Assembly (NCBI RefSeq): GCF_963259705.1
Contig: NC_081840.1
Span: 2,965,562 to 3,029,561 of the forward strand
Source of the DNA: Myotis daubentonii
Lineage: Eukaryota > Chordata > Mammalia > Chiroptera > Vespertilionidae
Length of the DNA: 64,000 nt
Reading direction: 5' to 3'
Position 1 is the first letter of the stretch, and each line of letters starts with the position of its first letter. The translations under genes and the position numbers were made by a program. Shown in pieces: positions 56,904 through 64,000 of the stretch. The notes beneath the pieces are model-generated. The model saw only the letters and a program-made list of their open reading frames with translations. It was not told the origin of the DNA and ran no database searches.

Positions 56904-56958
56904 AGTTTCCTTTTACAGGAAACTGAAACTGCATTTGTTTTACAAGAAACTGAAACTG
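56904..56958. promoter_or_regulatory. Duplicated interferon-stimulated response elements
   Basis: Two perfect ISRE cores lie at 56918-56931 (GGAAACTGAAACTG) and 56946-56958 (GAAACTGAAACTG), sharing GAAACTGAAACTGCAT at a 27-bp offset. An imperfect reversed copy (AGTTTCCTTTTA) begins near 56904. ISREs bind ISGF3 (STAT1-STAT2-IRF9) and IRFs. Their position just upstream of the minus-strand donor exon suggests they drive the shortened ISG12 gene. Confidence 0.85.
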
Positions 56959-56959
56959 C

Positions 56960-58470
56960 ATCCCAATGTTTCCCTCTCCCAGTCAGGGGGAAACCCTGCT
57001 GTAGGTGTGGGATCCGGCTGTGGATCCACCGCTGTCGGTAACGGAAGACACTTCATCATTCAATTCGGGGATGGGATGTGCACTCTGTGTAGTAAAGATC
57101 ATAAGAAATCAGATAAAAGTCATATAATAAAAGGGTAAACATTAACTTCTAATGGAGACAAGAAGATGGTTTTCAGAAAAGCAATCATCCGTGCAACGGA
57201 CAGATGTTCAGTTCTTCCAAAAACCTGTACTGAAGGCCCACCATGTGGCGGTGGGTCTAGGTATGGAGTCAGAGCAGGGCCAAACTAGACCACCCATGTG
57301 TCCTCCTGGAGCTACGGCTGTCAGGGAAGAGCAAATAAGGTAACGAACTGAATATACCGAGTGCGATTTGAAGACTTCCTGAAGCAAAAGGAGGTAGAGT
57401 CCAGGTATGAGAGGAAGAGGGAGGGAGGCAGGAAGTGAGGTGAGAAGTTAAGGGGGAGCCCGGCTGTGTGAGGCCTCGAAAGCCCCTTCCAGGACTGGAT
57501 CTTGCGCGCTGAGCGACCTGGGAAGCTACGCAGGGAATGACTAGGTCAGGTTCCCTCTGCCTGCTGCGTGGAGAACAGACTGAAATGCCTGTCCTTTCCA
57601 TGTCAATGTTCAGCATGGGCAGTGTGACAGGAACATGTTATTTTCTTTCTTTTTTTTCTTTTCACACACACGTGCGCACGCACACTCGCACACTCGCACC
57701 GGAACATGTTATTTTCATTTCCTTCCCTGTTCAGGAATCCACACCCCTCCCACCAGCACCCCTCCCATCAGGTACTTTCAACACCAGAGAGTGCGCTAAT
57801 TCGCACACTGAAAGTGTGTGTGTGGCCTCATCAGTCTCAACACCCTAACAACGCCCACCCTGGTTCTGCAGGGGGTTCACAGCAGGTGCTGAGGCTTAAC
57901 TCACTTCTGGGTGGAAGGACGCCCAGCCAGCATGTGGGGTATGAGTTTTATCCAGCAATTCTACAAACTCTCAAGAGTAAATGCAACTTCTAGAGCTTCT
58001 GTCACCATCTCTTCCCAGCTCACTCTCAGATGATCACTTCGTATTTCATCAAGAAGTTAGATGCAATCACAAAAGAATTATCTTTCCAACGTCAACTCCA
58101 CCAACCGCCAGATCTGCGTCCATAAACTCTGCCTTCCATCCACGGCTTCGGGGAAACTACCCCAGCTCCTCGGATTTCATCCTCTCTTCCAAGTCCAAGG
58201 CTTGGAGCTTGTACTGAAGCTGCTCTCTGTCCTGAATCTACAGAAACGTAGAACTGAGCTTGGCTGTGTTCCCGGTCTGGCTCGGGTGTTTATAAAGCAG
58301 TTCCGCCCAGAAGGAGGCCTGCCTGGCGGCCTTGCAAACTCAAAGTCCTAAAGTAACCTCAAAGGATGGTCTGGAATGAAAACTTTAACTAAAAGCAGTT
58401 ATGGCGGGCAGTCACGTCCTAGGCCGGTATCTTCCCTGACAAAGGTCAATCTTTACCTGAACTGAACCTA
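56960..58470. other. No recognised feature
   Basis: About 1.5 kb upstream of the ISREs on the minus-strand gene. A CACACA/GCACAC patch near 57663-57695 and a repeated CGGAACATGTTATTTTC-like phrase (57631 and 57701). No exon recognised. Confidence 0.4.
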
Positions 58471-58477
58471 TTGTCCG

Positions 58478-58627
58478 GGCGTCCTCAAACTATGGCCTGC
58501 GGGCCACATGCGGCCCGCAGTGTGCATAGGAATTTGTTCATAGCTTTTTTTTAAACTATAGTCTGGCCCTCCAACGGTTTGAGGGACAGTGAACTGGCCC
58601 CCTGTTTAAAAAGTGTGAGAACCCCTG
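58478..58627 (+). mobile_element. Third hAT-like non-autonomous family, one copy
   Basis: CGTCCTCAAACTATGGCC...AAAGTGTGAGAACCCCTG inverted ends and a CCACATGCGGCCCGC interior typical of small hAT elements. The left terminus is altered and no clear 8-bp duplication was found. Confidence 0.7.
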
Positions 58628-58639
58628 CAGTGCTGTCTT

Positions 58640-59060
58640 TTTGCTTCCATGATAGCATATCGTTGGAATGTCACAGAACTTTCCCTTTTTCCGGATCCAT
58701 CAAAGCACAGCACCCTTCTGCGAGACCACACATCCCCTCGTTGTTATTGAGTTAATTGTTGACTGTTAACTATCCTGCACCCACCTAAGAAAAAGAAGTG
58801 TGTGTCTGTAACTTTATTTTTTATCCAATCCCAGAGGTCTCCCTGCTTTGCTTTCTCCCACCAGCCCCTAATCTAGCACCAGTGGATTTCATGCAATCCA
58901 CTTACATCTCCACCTTTGACTGCACTGTATAAAACGAGGTGAAAAACTGCCAGTCTCCGGATATTATCCCAACATGTTGAGATTCTGCGTCCTGGCAATT
59001 ATTGACAGTTTGGCTCAAATAAACTCACAAAAAAATTCTTACAGGTTGGAATGCTTTTAC
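58640..59060 (+). mobile_element. LTR-like sequence
   Basis: Contains a TATA-like GTATAAAACGAGG at about 58927, then AATAAACTC at about 59019, the TATA-to-polyA spacing of an LTR, and ends near AATTCTTACAGG. No confirmed ends or target duplication. Confidence 0.4.
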
Positions 59061-59145
59061 GGTAACGAGGGGAAACTAGTTACTATAGAGAGCAACATCC
59101 TAATAGCTTTCTGACCCCAAGCCCTCACCAAGTGCCAGTCAATGT

Positions 59146-59363
59146 GCCATGACTGGTTTGGCTCAGTGGATAGAGCGTCGGCCTGCGGACTGGAGGGTTC
59201 CAGGTTCGATTCGGGTCAAGGGCATGTGCCTTGGTTGTGGGCACATCCCCAGTGGGAGGTGTGCAGGAGGCAGCTGATCGATGTTTCTCTCCCATCGATG
59301 TTTCTGACTCTCTATCCCTCTCCCTTCCTCTCTGTAAAAAATCAATAAAATATATTAAAAAAG
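59146..59363 (+). repeat. Ves SINE with 15-bp target duplication
   Basis: AGTGCCAGTCAATGT at 59131-59145 and 59364-59378 flanks a well-preserved copy, so it is a fairly recent insertion. Confidence 0.96.
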
Positions 59364-59452
59364 AGTGCCAGTCAATGTCTCTGCTGCCATCACAGCAAAT
59401 TGTTGTAAGAGACTTGCACATCTGCTCTCCTCTTTCTTACCTTACAGCTGCT

Positions 59453-60860
59453 CCTAAAATACGCACCGTACAGAATAGCAAATATGCTGAATTAATATTT
59501 GACAAAGGAGGCAAGAACATACAGTGGAGTCAAGATAGTCTCTTCAATAAATGGTGTTGGGAAAATTGGACAGATACATGCAAGAAAATGAAACTAGACC
59601 ACCAACTTACACCATACACAAAAATAAACTCAAAATGGATAAAGGACTTAAATGTACGACGGGAAACTATAAAAATACTAGAAGAATTCAAAGGCAACAA
59701 AATCTCAGACATATGCCGAAGCAATTTCTTCACTGATACAGCTCCTAGGGCACTTGAAACTAAAGAGAAAATGAACAAATGGGACTACATCAAAATAAAA
59801 AGCTTCTGCACAGCAAAAGAAACCATCAACAAAACAACGAGAAAACCCACTGCGTGGGAAAACATATTTGCCAATGTCATATCTGATAAGGGCCTAATCT
59901 CCAAAATTTATAGGGAACTCATACAACTTAACAAAAGGAAGATAAACAATCCAATCAAAAAATGGGCAAAGGATCTAAATAGACACTTTTCAAGAGAGGA
60001 CATTCAGAAAGCCAAGAGACATTTGAAAACATGCTCAAAGTCACTAATCATCCAAGAGATGCAAATCAAAACAACAATGAGGTACCATCTTACACCGGTC
60101 AGAAAGGCTATCATTAACAAATCCACAAACGACAAGTGCTGGAGAGGATGTGGAGAAAAAGGAACACTCGTGCACTGCTGGTGGGAATGCAGACTGGTGC
60201 AGCCACTATGGAAGACAGTATGGAGTTTCCTCAAAAAACTGAAAATGGAACTCCCATTTGACCCTGTGATCCCACTTCTAGGAATATATCCCAAGAAACC
60301 AGAAACACCAATCAGAAAGGATATATGTACCCCTATGTTCATAACAGCACAATTCACCATAGCTAAGATCTGGAAACAGCCTAAGTGCCCTTCAGTAGAT
60401 GAATGGATTAGAAAACTGTGGTACATCTACACGATGGAATACTATGCTGCTGTAAAAAAGAAGGAACTCTTACCATTTGCAACGGCGTGGATGGAACTGG
60501 AAAGCATTATGCTAAGTGAAATAAGCCAGTCAGTGAAGGAAAAATACCACATGACCTCACTCATTCATGGATAATAAAGACCGTTATAAACTTATGAACA
60601 AAAATAGATACAGAGGCAGAGCTGCCTCAAACAGATTGTCAAACTACAGCAGGAAGGCCGGGGAGAGTAGGGGGGCAGAAGCAGGGGTGGTAAGAGATCA
60701 ACCGAAGGACTTACATGCATGCATATAAGCATAACCAATGGACAGAAGTCACTGGGGGGTAGGGGAGGCCAGGAGATTGTCAAGGGCGGGGGGAAAAAGG
60801 AGATATATGTAATACCCTTTGTAATACTTTAAGCAATAAAACAATTTAAAATTAAAACCT
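59453..60860 (+). mobile_element. Young 5'-truncated L1
   Basis: Starts within ORF2 and runs without a stop to the ORF2 end at 60574. Motifs include [74 protein letters not shown] (the ORF2 zinc-knuckle-like region) and [14 protein letters not shown] 3' UTR with a G-rich tract (GGGGGGTAGGGGAGG) and AATAAAAC follows. The reverse transcriptase and endonuclease domains are missing, so it cannot move by itself. Confidence 0.95.
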
Positions 60861-60861
60861 T

Positions 60862-61194
60862 CAAAGAAGGAAATCTTTAAAAATAAATAAATATATAAGG
60901 ACACCTGTCACTGCAGTGAGGGCCCACCCACCCCAGACCCTGAGCCCCCATTGACCTGGATACACCCGCCAAGGCCCTGTTCCCAACAAGGCCACGGTCA
61001 CTCTGTCCCACCTGCATGGATCTGGGGGCACAGAACACTCCCCAGAAGAGGCCCCACACGGCACACGGAGGCACGAGGCCTGGGGTTGAGTGGAAACCCC
61101 AGGCTCAGAACAGCAAGCTCAGTATAAATTTCCCGTAAATTCTGGCCAATACACGCCCAGGCTCACAAGCAAATTTCCCTATGGGCATGTTCTC
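60862..61194. other. No recognised feature
   Basis: Short ordinary stretch between the L1 and an LTR-like sequence. Confidence 0.35.
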
Positions 61195-61520
61195 CTCCCC
61201 ACCTCCTGTAAAGTTCGTGACATAGGAAAACAAAGAGAATCAAGCCGGTCAGATAAGGGAAAAAGAAGGTTTAATCTGCGACCCCGGGCCAGACTCACCA
61301 GCCCCAAAGGCAGGGCCAGTGAATTCGCGCCAACAGGGAGGGGGGCACCTCTTTTTATACAGGTGTTTGGTGAGGGGCATGGGGCATGAGCTGAGGAAGT
61401 TCCGGCCACGGGGGTCTGCACGTTGACCGGTTGGGAATTCCAGGGAGGGTCCATTATCTCCGGCACCATCTGCCTTACGGTGGCATGCATCCGCTCCTGA
61501 GCTTCCTTCCAGCTAACACA
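61195..61520 (-). mobile_element. Possible LTR, reverse
   Basis: On the minus strand: TGTTAGCTGG near 61520, TATA-like CTGTATAAAAAGAGG near 61365, and GGTCGCAGATTAAACCTTC (poly(A)-like ATTAAA) near 61275, in LTR order and spacing. No target duplication was found. Confidence 0.4.
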
Positions 61521-61744
61521 CCCCATCAATGCGCCCTCGTGTGCCAACATGACGTCTGGGACAAGCAGGGCCCCTCCCTGGCAGGGCTGGTGGAGGCCTC
61601 TGCACCAGGACCTGCAGGGCTTTCCTGTGGGAGCGAGAGCGCCCCCTGCCACCCCTGCTCAGGGCTCAGCGTTCCAACAGGAGGCACCTGGCAGCTGCCA
61701 GTGCCCTGTGCTGCCGCCTCCCGCCACCAGAGGGCGCACAACGG

Positions 61745-62050
61745 GCCCTCGCAGGTACCGCCCACCGCGCGGAAGTCCCGCCCCTTCCGGAAGTCAGCCA
61801 GGCGCCTGTGGAGCCAACAGCATGGAGGTGCGGGCTGTCTGACCTGAGTGGCTGCTGGCAGCGCGCGGCCAGGGCAGCCTCGAGGCTTCTGCAGGGAAGA
61901 TGGCGAGTGGGGGCCGCGGGGCCCTTGGGCGCGGGCTGAGGACCGCCCTGCTCAGGCCCCGGGTCCTCCAGGCAGCGGAGCCCTCTCCCCCTCGGCCCGC
62001 ACCTGCGGCTCTGGGAGGCGCCTTCCTAGTCGGGGTTTGTGTCTGAGGAA
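61745..62050. promoter_or_regulatory. GC-rich candidate promoter with ETS, GC-box and YY1 motifs
   Basis: GC-rich, CpG-containing stretch with GGAAGT at 61771, a CCCGCCCC GC box at about 61778-61785, CCGGAAGT (ETS/GABP) at 61787-61794 and AAGATGGCG (YY1-like) at 61898-61906. Such motif sets mark housekeeping, often bidirectional, promoters. By synteny with human 14q32 the IFI27L1/DDX24 start would be expected about here. An ATG within the YY1 motif opens a 48-codon frame (61900-62046, MASGGRGALGRG...) that I do not recognise. No DDX24 coding exon is in the window. Confidence 0.45.
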
Positions 62051-62612
62051 GACGCCCCCTCACCCGCCAGGCCACCCGCCTCCCTGCAGAGGGCGCTGGA
62101 CCCGGCGCCGGCCCTGCCCGGGCCCAAGGCCTGCGGTGTCGGACCGGACCGCATCCTCCTCAGCCACAGGGTTCGGCTCAGACAGAAAGTCCCGACGGGG
62201 AGTGAGAGCCACGGACCCCGACCTCCCGCAGCCAGTCGGGCGTCCACGGGACGCGGCCCAGGAGGTCACTGTGCACTTGGCGCTGCAGCCTTCCCCGCGG
62301 CAGGACGGACACCGGCCATGACGCCCTCAGGGACGGCCTTCAGCTCCAGGCCTGTGGCGACAGGGGCGTCCTCGTGGGGCCCAGAGTGTGTCCCCAGCCC
62401 GTGGGCCGCCCCCGAGCTGCTCTCGGCTCCTGGATCCATCTGCAGACCTGTGTGCACGTCCCATCGGAGTCACTGCAGGTGCTCGAGTAACTCCAGCCAC
62501 GTGAATGCTATTGCTCGTTTTACATATGTACAAAGCTCTATTTTATTTATTTTCATTTTCTATTTCTTTGGCATTTTCTTTCTCTTTTTCAAGAAAAACA
62601 ATTTTAAATATA
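62050..62612. other. No recognised feature
   Basis: GC-rich then T-rich sequence downstream of the candidate promoter; open frames only. Confidence 0.35.
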
Positions 62613-62613
62613 A

Positions 62614-62893
62614 CTAGAGGCCTGGTGCCCAGATTTGTGCACCAGTGGGGTCCCTCAGCCTGGCTTGCACCCGCTCACCATCTGGGACCCCTCAGGCCAT
62701 GTCCAATCCCCACAGGCCAGGTGAGGGACCCCACGGGGCCATTAGTATGCATATAAGATCTTCAGTGAATCTCTTTTCTCTGAGATTCATCAGGCTGTTC
62801 CATGTTTACATGCCTGTGGGTTGAGCCTCTGCCCCCTGGTGGTCACTGTGCATCATAGCACTGGTCCAACTGTCACTTAGGCTTTTATATCTT
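62614..62893 (-). mobile_element. Non-autonomous Helitron, reverse
   Basis: Begins CTAGAGGCCTGGTGCCCAG (3' end reversed; hairpin decayed) and ends near AGGCTTTTATATC. Shares its interior (AGTATGCATATAAGATCTTC, CCCTGGTGGTCACTG) with the next element. Confidence 0.85.
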
Positions 62894-62948
62894 TACATGT
62901 TATGTGCAATAAACATTAATATTTCAAGAAAAAAAATTGAACTATAAT

Positions 62949-63255
62949 TAGAGGCCCATGCACCAGTGGAGTCCTTGGGCCTGGCCTGGGCCCTCTCACA
63001 ATCCAGGACCCCTCAGGGCAAGTCGGACTGCTGGTTTCAACCCAATCCCTGCAGGTAGGCTGAGGGACCCCACCTGGGGCCTCTAGTATGCATATAAGAT
63101 CTTTGGTGAATCTCTCACCGCCTTCCCCTTCCCTCTTTCCCTCTGAGATTTGTCAGTCTGTTCCATGTTTCCATGCCTGAGCTTTGAGTGTCTGCCCCGT
63201 GGTGGTCAGTGCGTGTCATAGCACTGGTCCAAGTGTAGTTTAGGATTTTATATAC
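62949..63255 (-). mobile_element. Second reverse Helitron of the same family
   Basis: TTAGAGGCCCATGCACCAG start (CTAG mutated), same interior order as 62614-62893, ending AGGATTTTATATA at the border of a Tc1-like element. Confidence 0.85.
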
Positions 63256-64000
63256 TGAGTGGCTAGATTATTATGACCCCCTGTCGTTTGTAGGCAAATT
63301 AGTCATACACTGCATTGTTTGGGATATGGAAGCCGAAGGCCTGTTGGAACACCTTTGCTATCTGCAGTTACCAAGATAAAACATGTCCAATTCTCACAGG
63401 AACACAAGGATTGGACAGTTGAGCATTGGAAAGAAATCATGTGGTCCGATGACTCACATTTCCAGTTGCATCATGCAGATGGCAGAGTGAGCATTTGGCA
63501 GAAATAACATGAAAGCGTATACCCCATATGCATGAGTACAACTCTTCAAGCTGGTGTGGCCAGTGTTATGGTTTTTCTTGGCATGATTTGGGCCCTTTAA
63601 TTCATGTGGAACAATGTCTGAATAGCACAACATACCTAAGTATCATTGCTGATCAAGTTCATGCTATCATGTTGATGGCATATCCCAATGGAGATGGCTT
63701 CTTCCAACAAGACAATGTGCCATGCAATGGTGCTCGTATTGTGCAGGGGTAGTTTCAAGAACATGAGGAAGACTTTACCTTCCTTATGTGGCCCCACAAT
63801 CACCAGATCTCAATCCAATTGAGCATTTGTGGGATGAAGTTAAAAGAGCCATCAGGCAGCTGGTTCCACAACCCTCAAATCTCACAGAACTGGACAGTGC
63901 TATTCATCAGGCATGGTGTCAGATTCCTCATATCACCTTTCAACATCTCGTGGAGTCAATGCCAAGAGGAATTGCCGCAGTATTGAAGGCAAAAGGTGGC
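63256..64000 (+). pseudogene. Degenerate Tc1-like transposase element
   Basis: Starts at a TA with CTGAGTGGCTAGATTATTATGA (terminal repeat-like), then jumps to the middle of a Tc1-family DDE transposase. WTVEHWKEIMWSDDSHFQ holds the first catalytic Asp, FFQQDNVPC the second, and PQSPDLNPIEHLWDE (in a shifted frame near 63795-63840) the third acidic residue. Stops at about 63506 and 63750 and at least one frameshift show it is dead. The N-terminal DNA-binding domain is deleted, and the right terminus is outside the window. Confidence 0.9.

Noticed and set aside
351..59363. tRNA genes suggested by A- and B-box motifs
   Set aside because: They occur only as heads of Ves SINEs with SINE bodies and A-rich tails; no cloverleaf with anticodon stem was seen.
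59231..60574. A 447-codon gene
   Set aside because: It is L1 ORF2 C-terminus fused by chance to frame through a Ves SINE tail; not a host gene.
61900..62046. 48-codon small protein starting MASGGRGALGRG
   Set aside because: Open but unrecognised, short, GC-rich, and overlapping a YY1 motif; kept only as a note in the candidate promoter.

Overview
The window is nuclear DNA from a mammal, very probably a vespertilionid (evening) bat. It carries more than thirty tRNA-derived SINEs of the Ves type (5' part with a TGGCTCAGTGGATAGAG-like A box and a GGTTCGATTCC-like B box). It also carries a set of DNA transposons unusual for a mammal: Helitrons of the HeliBat type with the palindromic 3' hairpin and CTAG end, several non-autonomous hAT elements with perfect 8-bp target duplications, and a degenerate Tc1-like transposase. 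L1, a HAL1-like half-L1, ERV LTRs, MIR and MER20 make up most of the rest.

Three kinds of real gene sequence are supported. (1) PPP4R4 (protein phosphatase 4 regulatory subunit 4) lies on the minus strand: coding exon 1 at 9139-9255 inside a CpG island and exon 2 at 7816-7889. Bases 1-7815 are its intron 2. (2) A complete four-exon IFI27L2-like gene lies on the plus strand (40204-41794, 138 aa). (3) Two further ISG12/IFI27-family genes lie on the minus strand. One (49994-51466) lacks an identifiable first exon. The other (53669-56870) is a divergent, N-terminally shortened paralogue whose putative non-coding first exon sits beside two perfect ISREs.

The order PPP4R4(-) / IFI27L2(+) / ISG12(-) / ISG12(-) matches, in inverted orientation, the PPP4R4-IFI27L2-IFI27-IFI27L1 block of human chromosome 14q32 (from memory of that map). 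A GC-rich stretch at about 61.75-62.05 kb with ETS, GC-box and YY1 motifs sits where the IFI27L1/DDX24 end would be expected; this is inference only.

Layout: 1-7.8 kb PPP4R4 intron 2 with old L1, Ves SINEs and two Helitrons; 7.8-9.9 kb PPP4R4 exons and CpG promoter; 10-39 kb intergenic DNA with two minisatellites, hAT elements, an LTR inserted in L1, a reverse LTR, old L1 and a HAL1-like element; 39.8-41.8 kb IFI27L2; 42-49 kb repeats; 49-57 kb the two minus-strand ISG12 genes inside a patchwork of inverted and direct local duplications; 57-62.6 kb an LTR-like stretch, a young L1 3' end and a GC-rich candidate promoter; 62.6-64 kb Helitrons and a Tc1-like relic.

The ISG12 proteins are small hydrophobic interferon-induced proteins reported at mitochondria, ER or nuclear envelope; PPP4R4 is a cytosolic HEAT-repeat partner of the PP4 phosphatase. 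They share a neighbourhood but no known pathway. I found no clearly unprecedented system. The most unusual items are the reshaped third ISG12 gene with its duplicated ISRE, the local inverted duplication around the second ISG12 gene, the LTR element containing a primer-binding site, and the intact-boundary HAL1-like insertion.
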